Source: Hysterangium stoloniferum (taxonomy: Eukaryota; Basidiomycota; Agaricomycetes; Hysterangiales; Hysterangiaceae). Taken from it: a stretch of DNA of 64,000 nucleotides. The DNA lies in the NCBI GenBank assembly GCA_015178975.1, contig WHVD01000216.1, forward strand, positions 1-64,000, written 5' to 3'. Of the stretch, positions 1 to 13,048 are shown piece by piece (position 1 is the stretch's first letter; every line of letters starts with the position of its first letter). The translations under genes and the position numbers were made by a program. The notes under the pieces are model-generated. The model was given only the letters and a program-made list of their open reading frames with translations. It did not search any database and was not told where the DNA came from.

Positions 1-728
1 GGAAAATGGGAAAAACATCTCTTTCCAAAAAATGGTGGAAGTGTTTAGGTAACATGAAACAAGGGGGGCAAATATTCAGAAATTGTAGGTTCAATTTCAT
101 TCAACCAATTCACCCAACTGGCTTTGACATGTAGCATGTCCCAGATTCCCAGTTGGCCTGGCTTGAAGAATATTCAAAATGTTCAAAATGTTATTACATT
201 GGACTTTTCCGATGGCAACACATTTTGGAATATTTTGAAGGTAGGCTTACTCCCCATCAGGCATTTTTATTCTGATAATGTTACAGACAACAGTCCCTTG
301 CATTGTCCAATTGTTTCCACCCAAGTCATTCTTTGTTCACTGTGTCTATGCCTTGGCAACATTTTGAATGTTTGCAGGCTTACATATGATCACCTTACTG
401 CAATTGGACAGAATGCAAGTTGCTTTGGGTGAATATGAGACATGCTGTGAAGTATATGTTTTTTCTCAGCTCATAAAATAGTTTTCCAACAAATTTTACA
501 GGTAGTGAGTGCTGAGTATGGGAAAGACTTCCACTTCCCAAAATAACATGCACCATCATATCTTTATCATGACATCACACACAAAGGATCAACTATCAAT
601 TACACAACACAAACAGGAGAATGATTTCAGCAAGAATCCTGAGCTGCGTACTTTCAAACTAAATACAAGAATGTGGAGAAACAGGTGTGTATTACAGTAG
701 ATTACTCCTATTGAACAGCTAATTAAAC
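1..728. other. No gene recognised
   Basis: AT-rich sequence with only short chance reading frames. It lies upstream of the transposon-associated fragment that starts near 729 and may be its decayed 5' part, but no recognisable protein motif was seen. Confidence 0.4.
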
Positions 729-2256
729 TTGTTTCAGATAGTCACCATTGATGCAAACAAGGAGGCACTAGCCTATATTGCAATGGATGTTGAAACCTAT
801 GACAATGAGCTTAAAGAGCTGAAGGCCCTGTATGATGACAACTATGAAGAAAATAACACCAGCAAGGAGCTGACAGCACCAATAGACAACAATCACTGGA
901 GGCTTGGGGCTCCTCAGCATTGCCTAATGACATCAAAGCTGTCTACAATGTTTCCTGATAATCCCATTCTTCACATTCTTACAGAGGATATCTCCAATGT
1001 TGTTAGACAATATCTTGGTCCAAGTGAAATCATTTCAACAGGATACAAGGTAAATATTTGATTCATTTTTTTTAGACTTAGTTTGACAACATTACAGATT
1101 ATTCCCTACAAATGTGTCCATATTCACTACACAATCTCTTGAGGACTGGAAGGCTGAGAAAGATATTGCATGCTGCAATCCATCCTTTCATGGCCACCTT
1201 TGATATGACTATATCCTTATTAACACAAACCCAGTGAGTTATTGTCATTTGCTGTTTGTATTCTCCTGTATCCTACGGTCAGGACAGACAGTGGATATGT
1301 GTTACGACTGTGTCGCAACCTGACGGTCCCCAAGGTTATCGCCACCTATCGACGATTCAAGTCATCACTCAAGTCCCCACATCAGAAGCTGTCGGCTTCC
1401 TGATGCTGATGTATACATTCGCAGTGATCAAACTCCATTTATGCCCCTGTCAAATATACTCGTACTATCTAGTTAAACTCTGATACGTCCCTTTTTATTA
1501 TGATGATCCACTCTACTCTATGTTTCACATATGTCTATATATACCTGTAACCCTCGGACTATTTCCTTTTCTCGTAATTCTGCTCTTGGTTATCCTATGG
1601 TCTCCGAACTAATCATAACCTTCCCGTTCCTAGTCAAGCTTATTTGTCAATACTGTTTTCCACTCTTCTCCTAGTTAGTATTTCCTAGACGCCGAATACT
1701 TGTATATGAACCCATTGTAGTTGTAACTACTAGGCAATCAGAATATCGACTCAGAATACCCTCCTACACCTACAGAAGTCTCATACTAAGTACCCCACCA
1801 TCCGCCTTCACGCGCGCTTGCCCACTCTTGGCCTCCAACCCCTTGGCCCGACACTTGACTTATCCCTCATTTTCTGATCGGTAGTTCGCCGAGAGGTTTT
1901 CGTTAGGACTAGTCTTCACCTGCCCGAAATTTAAGGACACCCAACAGATAACTGCAAGGGCGCAGCACATAAGCTGAAGCCAAGTTCCTCCGATCGGTCC
2001 CCGTCAGCCCACCGACATTAGTCGGTTTTCAGTTCTTAACAATATGGCAGTTGTCCAGTGGCTAAAGGAAGCTAAGTGGAAACCAAAAACATACTGGAAG
2101 AACTGCCAGGTATTTGAGGAGAAGGGAAGAAGTATAATCTTCCTCAAGTATGTGGTGTGGGCATGCCACATGATTCCAACATTTGGTGGACCTGACAGGA
2201 TGTACTACTTGAATGATATAGTTGATGCAGATATGTTTTTATGCTGTGGTAACTAG
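729..2256 (+). pseudogene. Fragment of a transposon-associated ORF, split by a solo LTR
   Basis: Exon-like pieces at 729-1050, about 1080-1299 and 2042-2256 read as the C-terminal part of a protein type that I associate with Agaricomycete transposon islands. The visible landmarks are RLGAPQ, NPSFHGH, a hydrophobic LLFVFSC stretch and a final DIVDADMFL motif before the stop at 2254. The last exon is cut between GTGGATATG and GCAGTT by a 742-bp solo LTR. No complete frame or transposase core is visible. The family assignment is from memory and only moderate; it could be the tail of a KDZ-like element or of another repeat-borne ORF. Confidence 0.45.
1300..2041 (+). repeat. Solo LTR (copia-associated family), 5-bp target duplication ATATG
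   Basis: The 742-bp repeat begins TGTTACGACTG and ends TTCTTAACA. It is homologous over its whole length to 11069-11814. The five bases ATATG stand directly before (1295-1299) and after it (2042-2046), which is the mark of an integrated LTR. No internal retrotransposon region is present, so this is a recombination scar. The same LTR type ends at 10204, directly before a copia gag, which links the family to Ty1/copia. Confidence 0.85.
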
Positions 2257-2387
2257 GAGTTGTCAGTCTACAATGTAGCCTTAGAATAGACTTCATTGCA
2301 TGGTAAGGGGTCAAGCAGTAGGAGGGCTAGTGTGGAGAGCTAGAAGGCTGATGTGCACTTACAATATCTGTGTGACTCTGCAAAATA

Positions 2388-3444
2388 GTTACATAATTTA
2401 ACTTGATTTGATTCAGAAACATAACCAGAACTATCTAGCCTACCAATCCATATTGTGAAACTTATTCCAAAAGGATAATCTACAGATGATTGTTTGACCA
2501 ACTTTTATCTAATACAAGACATATATTAATTAATACTTCCTTGTTCTCCAGAGTGACACCTGATAGACTGGATTTTATGGAATATTAATTCTTTGCCAAA
2601 TAATATAAATATACTTGATTGAGTAAATAATTTCATAGTTTTTGTTTATCCTCCTAGCAGTGGGATATCCAAAGAGAAATGGATAAGGAGAGGGGCCTCT
2701 AATAGCACTCACTACTTTACTATAAGTATAACATCAGTTACTACTTATTATTATTAAATTTAAAGGCGGAAACACGAAAGGACTTGATCTGTAAGTTCAT
2801 CTCAGTGAGTGAACAAGTTTCACTGAGGTATGTGGTGAGGAGGATGGTCACACTTTATTGAATATCCAAATTTTACTGAATAATCCTCATATTTTCTAAG
2901 TGAGACTATTCCTTCTGGCCATGACAACTTATTCTATGAGTTTATATTTAATTACCTGAAATTTTCAAATATATTTCATATAATTTAAATTTAGTTGGTT
3001 TAGAGAGTTAACCAGAACTATCTGGGGTACCAATCCTCATTGTGCAATTTATTCCAAAAGAATAATCTACAGATGATTGGTTTGACTAAATTTTGTCAGA
3101 TATAGGATAAATATTAATATTTTTGCATTCTTCAGAGTGATACCTAATCAACTGAATTTGATTAAATATTAATTTTACAACAAACAATGTAAATATATAT
3201 ACTTTAGTGGATAAACAACTTTTTAAAGTTTTGGGTTATCACTTTAGGGGAATTCTTTAGGAGAGTAAATAGGAGGAATTTAACTAATCAAAGTTTCTAA
3301 TTAGTTGCATCATTAAGGAGAGATTTGTAATTAAGGAGTTAGTTCCCCCTTAATGGCACTACAATATATGTGCATATATGCACATATACTCATCATTGGA
3401 TCCATACTTCAATTAAGTATTATGGGAAGACTTGATTACTAACA
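2388..3444 (-). repeat. Two diverged LTR-like copies downstream of a copia element
   Basis: About 2388-2760 and 2975-3444 are diverged direct repeats sharing blocks such as CCAGAACTATCT, ATAATCTACAGATGATTG and CAGAGTGA. The second ends at 3444 where, read on the minus strand, a purine tract GAGGGAAAG is followed by TGTTAG. That is the expected junction of a copia 3' LTR. Both copies are old. The exact outer borders are uncertain. Confidence 0.5.
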
Positions 3445-6400
3445 CTTTCCCTCAAGTTGAGTTTTGATAAGACCAAGTTTCGATATAAAATGAATAATCT
3501 TTGGACGAGGTAGAGCTTTGGTGAATATATCCGCTATCATCTCCTTGGTTGGGCAATATATGAGTGTAACTGTGTCATTCTCCACAATTTCATATATGAA
3601 TTGGTATTGTATGTTGATGTGCTTTGTTCATCCTTGAAATCATTATTTTTTGATATGATAATGGCAGCTTGATTATCACAGTGTAGTGTTATTGGTGAAA
3701 TGAATGGATGGAAAACCTCATTCATAAACTTGCAAATCCAGCATGCCTCTTTGATGGCATATGTAGCTGAAACAAACTCAGCTTCAGTGTGAGATAAAGT
3801 AATGAGCCTTTGTTTGTTTGAACTCCAAGAGAATGTGCCACCATTTAATAGAAAACAGTAACCTGACATTGAATGGTGATCTGGTTGTTGTCCCCAATCT
3901 ATATCTGTATATCCTATTATTCCTTCTTTGTTCCTCCCCAATGTTAGTTTGAAATCTTGTTTTCCTTTCAAATACTTCAGTACTCTTTTTGTTGCTTCCC
4001 AATGTACCTGTCCTGAATTTTCCATAAATTGGGATAAAATAGATACTGCAAAGGCAATATCTGGCCTGGTACCCATTGCGGCCCACATTAATGAACCAAT
4101 GGCTTCACGATATGGAATATTCTTCATATTTTTGCACTCTCTTGGTGTTGTATGACACTGTTCCTTTGATAGTAATGGCTTGGGTTCCATAGGTAGTGTG
4201 ACTGGGACTGCATCTTGTAAATTGAAATGTTTGATAATTAAGTCGATATATGCAGTTTGTCCAAATGAGATTGTATGCACTTTTATATCATATTTGACCT
4301 CTATGTTCAGTAGCCAATGTAATTCTCCCATATCCTTCATTTTGAAACATGATTTGAATTGCTCCTTTATTTGAATTATTCCTTCATTTGTATTTGCAGT
4401 AAGAGTAAGATCGTCTACAGCTACTGCAATCATGATAGTGTTGCATCCTATCTGTTTGTAGAATACAGCTGGATTGGAGAGTGAGCAAGTGAATCCTATT
4501 TAATTAATTACCTTGCTAAGTAGTTTATACCACTCTCTACCTGATTGTTTTAAACCATATAGAGCTTTCTTTAGTTTGAGTACTTTCGATGGTGGACCTT
4601 GAGGGAACCCTGGTGGTTGATGCATGTCCACTGTTTCTGTAAGCTTTGCATTTGAGTATGCATTATTGACATCTATTTGTTCTATAGGCCAGTTATTCTG
4701 GGCTGCTATGCCTGTTATTAGCCTCAGTGAGGCCAGACAAACAATGGGAGAAAACATCTCTTCATAGTCTGTTCTGAATATCTGTGTAAAGCCTTGGGCT
4801 ACGAGTCATGCTTTATATGTGGTAATGTTTCCATTTGCATCGCGTTTTATTCTGAGTGTCCATTTAGAACCGACTATATTGACTCCCTCGGGTTTGTCAA
4901 CAAGTTCCCAGGTGCCTAAATCATCCAAGGCTTTTAATTCCTTTAGAAATGCTGGTTTCCACAATGGCCAATCATCTCCTCTCATAGCATCTTCCACTGT
5001 AGCTTGTATTCCTTCTTGAAGGTTTGCTGGCATCCCTATAGTCACTGACCTCTTACTATCCATCCCATCTATAAAATCCATCCATTCCAGTGGGCTGTAT
5101 GCATCTGCATATGAAACATTCTTATCAATTGTAATTGGTGGGTCACTTGAGTTACTTTCCCATGATATTGAATCTTCATCAAAATCATTTTCATCTTCTA
5201 AGATAACACATGTAGCTTTTCTGAGTTCTTCTGGTACTTGTAGTCCTGGAGGGAATTAAATTTAGCTGGGACTTGCAGTACCTTCCCCTTGTTTGAGATG
5301 GTGCATATAATCAGATGGAAATCTGGTTCTTGTACTTTGTCTCAGTTGTTCTTGAGGTAAAGATTCTGTGGTTTCTGGTAGCTCTGGAGTGTCAGTATAA
5401 GGTGATTGGGGCAATGGCACATCTGTGGGTTCTTGAGAAAGAATTTTGTTCTTCAGTTCATTTGTTCTGTACTCCAGATCCCTTCCTGATATAAGTATAG
5501 GTGCCTTGGTTTTCCCAGGAAATGCCATGTTTCGTTCTACAGCCACAGTTCATTTTTCTGCCCAATATATGCAGTCAGTGTCCTTCACTGTTAAAGCTGT
5601 ATCCAACCCAATAGCCCTCTTTTGCTTTGGGTCCTAGCTTGCCACCCTTTGGCTCCATCCTCACCTACACATTTTCTCCCCATTCTGGTAAGTCACTTAA
5701 GTTTTTCTTGTTGTGAATTAGCTCGTATGGTGTTTTTCCATTGAGAGCTGATGTTGCTGTTCTGTTTTTTAGATACACCACATGTTGTATGCACTCGCCC
5801 CATAGGAACTTGGGCAGATTGGCAGTGATGAGCATCGATCGAATGTGTTCAACTAGTGTTCAATTTAGTCTTTCTGTGACACTATTCTGTTGGGGAGTAT
5901 CATGAATGGTTAATTGCTGGAGTGTTCCTTGTGAGGATAGATAGTCTTTGAACTCATTAGATGTATATTCGCCTCCATTGTCTGATTGTAACTTCTTAAT
6001 TGTAATGTTCCTTTGTTGTTTTAGGACCACTTCGTACATCTTGTATTTCTGAAATGCTTCTCCTTTTGTTTTCATCAGGTAGGCTCTTGTTTCTCTTGTA
6101 AAATCATCAGTAAATGATATATACCATCTACAACCTCTGATGGTCTGAACTTCAGATGGCCTCCACACATCAGTGTGTATCTTCTGGCCTTGAAATTTCG
6201 CTCATTCTGATTTGTGAACTTTTGGGATTGGTTCTTGAGTGATCTTTCCTTTTATACAGGCTTCACAAAACTCGATAGGCCTTGAGTGGTCTAGTGTAAT
6301 TCCTTCAATTGCCCCATTTTTGACCATTTGCTTCACAGCAGCTGGTGCTATGTGTCCCATGTGTGTATGCAGTTCATTTATACTCATCGTGGTGTATGAT

Positions 6401-7660
6401 TCATCTTGTAGATTATTGGCTTTGTATCTGATATAGCTTGTTTGATAGAGACCATTAATTTGCTCAATTTGTCTGCATATACCTCCCTTCAGATTTTGAA
6501 GAGTGCATTTCCCATAGCCAAATGTGCATGTGAGCCCATTTTTATCACAGCATGTGATGGAAACTAGAGTAAAAGCCAATTCAGGTGAGTACAACACATC
6601 TTGCAATTGTAACATGAGTTGACTTGTTGCCGTTTGGCACTTGTATGCACATATGGCCAATCCCTGTGGCTAGGAATTCTGTTTTGTCAGTGACATGAAT
6701 CTTTCAAGGTGGATGTATTGCTTTGAAGCTTGAGAATAGGTTTAAATATGGGGACATATGAGAGTTAGCTCCAGAGTCCTATACTTCAACAATCTTTGTG
6801 CTGTTGCTGCTAGTTTTGGTATTCTTTAAGACCCCTGTATTTAGTGAGGTCACAAATGCATACAACTTTTCATTTGTGATGTTTGCATTCCTGCTATTGC
6901 CTGCATTGTATCCCCCTTGGTTTTGCCTTGAGTTTCCATGCATATATCTTGGTCCTTGTCCCTCCTTACCACCACCTTTAGCTCAGCAGTCAGCTATAAC
7001 ATGTCCAACCCGTCTACAATTTGGGTTGAAGAATACTAAGTTTCGATTTTGGGTTGTGGAGGTATTTCTGGAGTTCCAGGAATTATTACCAGGACCTGTA
7101 TTTCGTCACTGGCCTCTAGTGTTTGCTAGGAGTGCTTGATTGTTATTTTTATTTGAGTTTGGGGTTTTTTTTGATTTTCTGTGCTCATATTTGGCTTTGA
7201 TCATCATAATTAGGCTTGTTGGGATTAGGACGGTCCCAGTGGCTGTTGCAGAAGTCATAACTGCATTCATCATGATGTCATAAGAGTCCAGGAGTAAACT
7301 CAACATGATATTGAAGAAATCAGTATCTTCTATCTTCATTCCCATGCTTGCTAATCGCTGGTGCATTTCTAGAAGGGTGTCAAGGTGGGAATGTACATCT
7401 TCTCCTTCTTTATAACTTAGAGTACACATTCTGCACTGCAGATCAACTTGAGCCATTTTCAGTTTCGACTCGAATTCTTGGCAAATAGCTTCCCATACCT
7501 CTCTTGCTGTGCTGAACCTTTGTAGATTGAGCATAAGAGAGGGGCCAACTGATAGGAAGATTGGAGCCTTGACTCGTCCTTCACATGCAAGATAATGATC
7601 CAAACGATCCTCTTGCGGTGATTTCAATAGGGACACAATAGGCCCATAACCTGTTAAAAT
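3445..7660 (-). mobile_element. Ty1/copia retrotransposon internal region, broken fossil
   Basis: On the minus strand the parts run in copia order: gag (7106-7636), GAG-pre-integrase zinc-binding region (6202-6660), integrase core (5860-6168), integrase tail and reverse transcriptase (4500-5546), and the end of reverse transcriptase with RNase H (3537-4433; landmarks DDLTLTAN, GYTDIDWG, HCDNQAA). The copy carries several breaks and its upstream LTR was not found. Divergence suggests an old insertion. It is a fossil with no expected function. Confidence 0.9.
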
Positions 7661-7952
7661 TGATACCCTAGAATGTAGTTCTCAGTCTCGTATATTCGTA
7701 GTATAACAGACTCTACAATAGGTACCTAGAATGTAGTTCTAGTACACATGAGGTTAGTTAAGGAAATTGTCTACTTGATAAATAGACAGCTCACCTCAGT
7801 CTTGTATATTCGTAGTATAACGGACTGAGGCAAAACTATAATTGACACCCAATATATGTGTGTGACAGTCAATGTGACTGTGATTAGAACAGAGGATGTG
7901 ATGGGGGCAAAAGAAATATTTGTTTGCCTGATTTCGGATTTGATCGTCCCTA
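7661..7952. repeat. Short-repeat tract between two copia remnants
   Basis: The blocks AGAATGTAGTTCT (twice) and TATTCGTAGTATAAC (twice) recur within 170 bp. The tract lacks coding features. It probably represents LTR debris of another element; the family is not identified. Confidence 0.35.
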
Positions 7953-8930
7953 GTGCATATAGAAGTATATGTGGTGTCTCTCTTCCTCAACACAGACCTT
8001 TCTTACACAGCAACTACACTCAGCAAGTTTGCCTCAAATCTGGGGAGAGCACACTGGAACACACTCACTCACATGCTGCATTATGTCAAGGGAATGCTTG
8101 ACCATGGGATCAGATATGGCAGCTTGAACAAGAATCTTGCTCCAATCAGGTACATTGACACAGATTACACAGGAGATATTGATACACAACAGTCTTGCTC
8201 CAGGCACATCTTCATCCAAGCTGGGGGCCAACTGCAGGAGGCTTCAAGTACCAACCAACAGTAGTATTATCCACAACAGAGGCGAAATACATGGCACTCA
8301 CCAGAAGCATGAAGCAGATTCTATGGATGTACACCACTATGGATGAAGCCAGTTTCCCACAGCCAAAGCCAGCAATGCTGTATAACAATAACTCAGCTGT
8401 ACTCCTAACCAGAAATATAAAACATAATGCACATGTCAAACACATTGACATACATTTTCAATATATACAGGAACATGTCGAGGAAGGGGACATACAAGTA
8501 TACCGAGTCACATCCACAGATAATCTTGCCAACATGTTCACAAAGCTGCTGGCCAAAGCCCTCTTCAACAAGCAGTGTCTCATTGTGACTTCGCAAGAGC
8601 ACATCGAGCCAGGGGGGGTGTTGAAATAGGCTCTAGTGCCTGAGTCTATGTCAAGCTTACATGACCATGCCAAGCCACATGGTACCTTAGACACATATAC
8701 AATTGTCTCATGCTCTCATTGACAGTAGCCTATTTAACTCCCATACTTGCAATTCCATACCTCAGTCGAAGTACACATTTGTATCGACTGAGGTACGTTA
8801 TAATTGTCATAGTCATAGTTATGTTAGCTCACTAAATGTACTGTAGCATACTTCATTACAGGTAACGAATATAGTCAAAGTACACATTTGTATTGACTGA
8901 GTGTACTTCCTTACAACTCCATCCTGCTAG
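7953..8930 (+). mobile_element. Copia 3' end fragment with LTR, broken
   Basis: A plus-strand remnant of the copia RNase H region (landmarks STTEAKYMAL and NNNSAVLL) runs to about 8629. It is followed by a G-rich polypurine tract and TGTTGAAATAGG, the likely LTR start at 8619. The LTR continues to about 8930 and contains two copies of AGTACACATTTGTAT. Only the 3' end of the element is present and it is broken. Its orientation is opposite to the 3.4-7.7 kb element, so it is a separate insertion. Confidence 0.75.
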
Positions 8931-8937
8931 CTAAATA

Positions 8938-9390
8938 ATGCTGTGTCAGGCTCCTGCTACAGAGGATGACTTTGTTGTTGACCGTCTTCAAGAAAGCGTG
9001 CGAGTGAACAGACCCTTTAAAGCCCCTACACGCCCCCAGATCATCGACCATGTTCTTCCCCGGCGGAAACGGAAACATGTATCAAATGAGGACCAAAGCA
9101 GGAGGTGTTGTTCCCATTGTCCTGACAAGTGCGTCTCTTGGTGTCCAAGCACCTACGTCCATCCCTCCCGACCATTACACGATCCTATGCAGGACCACGT
9201 GATTGTTCTGTATGATCCGACTATCGATGAACGGGAGACCGATGAAGAAGGCAAAGAATGCATGAAGGAAGAAGAGCGTGTGAATGCTATAAAGGAAGTG
9301 CAGGAAAAGAATAAGGGATTATTCAACTCTCCTAAGAGCCTTCGCTCTCTACTTGGCGAGAGGCAACAGAAGAACCAAAAGCAACAATAG
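8938..9390 (+). CDS. Hypothetical 150-aa reading frame next to LTR debris
   Basis: This single open frame reads as a charged protein with a Cys/His-rich patch (CCSHCPDKC) near residue 57 and an acidic to basic C-terminal half rich in Glu, Lys and Gln. I do not recognise the family. The placement right behind a copia LTR makes a repeat-borne or truncated gene plausible. No introns are required. Confidence that it is expressed is low. Confidence 0.3.
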   Translation: MLCQAPATEDDFVVDRLQESVRVNRPFKAPTRPQIIDHVLPRRKRKHVSNEDQSRRCCSHCPDKCVSWCPSTYVHPSRPLHDPMQDHVIVLYDPTIDERETDEEGKECMKEEERVNAIKEVQEKNKGLFNSPKSLRSLLGERQQKNQKQQ

Positions 9391-10009
9391 TGCAAAGTAC
9401 AATTGACTAGTAGTTATAGGTAGTCAAGATGTAGATTACGATTGACCTTTAAGGTGCTATCGATAGATAATTACAAGGGCAGATCAACCTTACAGTGCGA
9501 TCCGACTCTGTAGCTAGCTGGGCTGATGGCCAAGTAGATGAGAGAAAGTATATATTGCAAGAGAGAGAGAATATCCTAAGAAAGGGAGCTACGATGGATA
9601 TTCTTACTGTGCGAAGCAAGAAGTTGAAGTCGAGTCGAATAGTAGTAACTAACTTCAACTGTTACTGTGCAAAGTGCAGTTACTGCTGATCTGGGAAGAG
9701 AGATAGAGTGAAGGTTAGTTTTAGACAAGACCCCGAACCAGTACTTGTGTGTGCAGGTGATGGTTGTCAGGGTTGAAAAGTGTCTAAGTTTCTCACATGT
9801 GACTACTACTGTGACATGTGCATACTTCTTGTGGGCTAGAGCGCCCACAAGCATACATGGACTCTCAAACTAATAAAAAGGGGTATGACCCGTATTTATG
9901 AGTGATAGAAAAGAAAATAAAAATATAAAACATAAAGGAAATAATGGAATTATAAAGCAGCTAAGGGGTAAGGCTTAGAGTCTTCAGTTGTGCCTCCTAT
10001 GTGACCTAT
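9391..10009. other. No gene recognised; repeat debris
   Basis: Low-complexity and purine-rich sequence with short repeated words (TACTGTGC, GCAAAGTAC). No open frame has family features. Confidence 0.3.
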
Positions 10010-10809
10010 CCTTCACACTTGACTCATCCTTCAGTCCCAATCAGTAACTCACCATGAGGTACTCATTAGGACTAGTCTTCACCTGTCCGAAATTTGAGGA
10101 CACCCGACAGATATTTGCAAGGGCACAGCATATAAGCTGAAGCCAAGTCCTTCCGATCGGTCCCCGTCAGCCTACCGACATTAGTCAGTTTTCAGTTCTT
10201 AACACCTGAAACCCCACTCAACCCCAACTGATTATATAAAATATGTCCACCCAAGCAGCCCTATTCATGCTACAATCAGAAGACCATTTCAATGGACATA
10301 ACTGGCTCACCTGGCACAACACCATTTGGTCCACTGCAAGTGCACAAGGTGTCCAAGGATATCTGGATGGAACCATCCAGAACCCTTCCCACATAAACCC
10401 TGATACCATACCCACACTGACAAGCTACTGGGAACCAAAGAACCCCTCACCTGAGGAGTGGGAACAATGTAACACATATGCAAAAGCAATGATCAACCTA
10501 AATATCAAAAACCCCATTGGCCATGGCATCCAACTCACAGATACTGCACATGAAGCTTGGTCTACACTCAAAGAAGTGCATAGCATGTCATCTGATATGG
10601 GTTTGTTAAATGCCAATAATGAGCTTTGTGCAGTAAAGCACATCAACAGCATGGATATTGTAACTCACTTTGCACGATTGTGGGAAGGATGGGTGAAGGT
10701 TAACATGCAGGGAGGAAAAATGAATGACTTGACCTTCCATACAATCACGATTGCCTCAATTCCCAAGGAGTGGGACCTAGTAATCGGCACATTATTTTCA
10801 TTAAACTAG
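10010..10809 (+). mobile_element. Copia remnant: truncated LTR plus gag
   Basis: 10010-10204 matches the 3' third of the LTRs at 1300-2041 and 11069-11814 and ends TTCTTAACA. After the primer-binding region, 10243-10809 encodes a gag-type protein of the copia UBN2-like kind, with FNGHNWLTWH near its start. No integrase or reverse transcriptase follows. The element is broken and partial. It links this LTR family to Ty1/copia. Confidence 0.75.
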
Positions 10810-11068
10810 CCGAGCTAGCAAGCTCTCCTAGATGGCTCTAGACAATATAGATGGGAGACTTACTGATCTTCCCACTTTCCTGATTACGTGTATTAAATGC
10901 ATGTATGGCATCAATGCATGCAACCTGCAGAACTCATGGCAACTGTGAAAAGTGGCTGTATGTGCTCTTATATTTTCTTGACCCATGGCAGCTATATTGT
11001 CACTTTTATAATGGAAGAGAATTATTTTAAGGAATTTGCACAACAAGTGGCTTGCTGTTACAACCTGT

Positions 11069-11814
11069 TGTTATGACCGTGTCACAACCTGATGGTCCCC
11101 GAGGATATTGCCACCTATGGACATTTCAAGTTATCGCTCAAGTCATTGCATTGGAAACTGTTGGTCTCCTGATGCTGATGTATGCTTTCATGGTGATCAA
11201 ACTCCATTTACGCCCCCATCAAAATATACTTGTACTATCTGGTTATACTCTGATATGTCCCTTCTTGTTCTGATGATCCATTAAACCCTATGTTTCACAT
11301 ATGCCTATATATACTTGTAATCCTCGGACTATTTCCTTTTCTTGTAATTCCGCTCTCAGTTATTTCATGGCCTCCAAACTTATCGTAACCTTCCCGTTCC
11401 TATGTAGTCAAGCTTATTTGTCAATAATGTTTTCCACTCTTTCCTTAGTTAGTATTTTCTACATGCCAAATACTTGTATATGAACCCGCTGTAGTTGTAG
11501 TTACTAGGCAATCAGAATATGGACTCAAAATACCCACATACATCTCTAGAAGTCTCATACTAAGTATTCTGCTCTCCACCTTCACATGCACTTGCCCACT
11601 CTCGGTCCCTGACCTCTTGGCCCAACACTTGATTTATCCTTTGGTCTTGATTGGTAACTCACCAAGAGGTACATGATAGGACTAGTCTTCACCCGCCTGA
11701 AATTTAAGGACACCCGATGGATATTTGCAAGGGCACAGCATATAAGCTGAAGCCAAGTCCTTCCAATTGGTCCCCATCGGTCTACCGACATTAGTCAGTT
11801 TTCAGTTCTTAACA
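11069..11814 (+). repeat. Solo LTR of the same family, 5-bp target duplication CCTGT
   Basis: The 746-bp copy begins TGTTATGACC and ends TTCTTAACA. CCTGT stands directly before it (11064-11068) and directly after it (11815-11819). It is therefore an independent solo LTR rather than the 3' LTR of the gag remnant just upstream. Confidence 0.85.
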
Positions 11815-11884
11815 CCTGTGCACTTGGCACACCATTGGACCTGATTGGACCTCATGCAAAACTTCAATCGCTCACAAACTGTCA

Positions 11885-12444
11885 GTAAACTGACTAACCC
11901 CATTTAGCACATCCATTGTTCCTGATTGGTATTTTCCGTCCACCCTTTCTATACAACCAGTTTACACCTCTTTCCGCCTCCATAGTAGTCTACATCCAGA
12001 TTTTTAATGTTCCATCTATCGGTCTCCGTCCTCATGTCACTCCATATGTAGTTCTGCCTTCTCCATTAGTACTTTCCTTTATTCTGTTCTCATTCAGATA
12101 AGTGCCAGGTTTCTGTATATATGCCACTCATGTATCATAGTATTAGGACAATCAGAATATCGACTCAGAACACTTGTATACCTCTCTCATATGTATCCCA
12201 CTCTAAGTACCCCACTCCCACCTTTGCTTGCACTCACTCACTCTCAGTTGACCCCCAACTGTCCTTCAGCTTCCAATCAGTGACTTACCAAGAGGACTAT
12301 TCGACAGGATTAGGTTTCCACCCACCCAGAATTTAAGGACATCTGGCAGTAACTTGCAAGGGTGCAGCACATAAGCTGAAGCCAAGTCCTTCTGTTCGGT
12401 CCCCAACAGTCTACCGACTTCAGTCAGTTTTTCTGTTCTTAACA
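11885..12444 (+). repeat. Diverged LTR copy of the same family
   Basis: Shared blocks include CAATCAGAATATCGACTCAGAA and the terminal part CATAAGCTGAAGCCAAGTCC up to TTCTTAACA at 12444. The 5' border is uncertain. It is older than the two solo LTRs nearby, judged by divergence. Confidence 0.6.
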
Positions 12445-12559
12445 CTGTCAGATAATTTCAAGTGCAGCAGGATAATCACCAAATTATTCCTCAAAATAAT
12501 TGAGATAACTAATGGATGCAACTATTTCTTTGGAATAAATGACAGCAATTCCTTTTTAA

Positions 12560-12900
12560 AGACAGTGGCAATGGTCGAACTCAGTCTCAGACTGGTTCAC
12601 AAACAGTCTGGGAATAATTGCCACCATGAGAGGTGTATATGTAGTCTTACAATATATTTCATTATTAGTCACAAAACACAAAGTCCTACAAAACTAAACA
12701 TATCATCGACCGAATTCTCTTCAGCAATGCAATCCAGAGTTGCAGTGAGCATAAGATGTGACTGTATGAGCTCTCAACCCGACTCAGGTTTTATGAAACT
12801 ATTAATGCCCCTAAAGCGAGCTGAAGAAAAGGAACAGGAAAAAGATATTATCCTGTTCCTGGTTTGCTTCTAATATACCCGTCAAAGGTGTGGCCACCGT
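12560..12900 (+). repeat. Inverted partial copy of the 14 kb minus-strand locus
   Basis: This stretch matches the reverse complement of about 13985-14345, with many substitutions and small indels. Shared words include CAGAGTTGCAGTGAGCATAAG. The reading frames are not kept in step between the copies, so at least this copy is non-coding debris. Confidence 0.6.
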
Positions 12901-13048
12901 GTGAAGGAATGAGGGATGGAAACTAAATTACTAAGACACTCAAGGCTGTACCGGTTTGTTGATGAGCTGCACATTGTGTAAGGAGACAAACGAGAATGGT
13001 CAGTGGATTGAGCTTGAAAGATGTGATACATGCAGATTCCAGGTCAGA

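Noticed and set aside
10010-11814. One complete copia element bounded by the LTRs at 10.0 and 11.1-11.8 kb
   Set aside because: The second LTR has its own CCTGT duplication on both sides, so it is a separate solo insertion.
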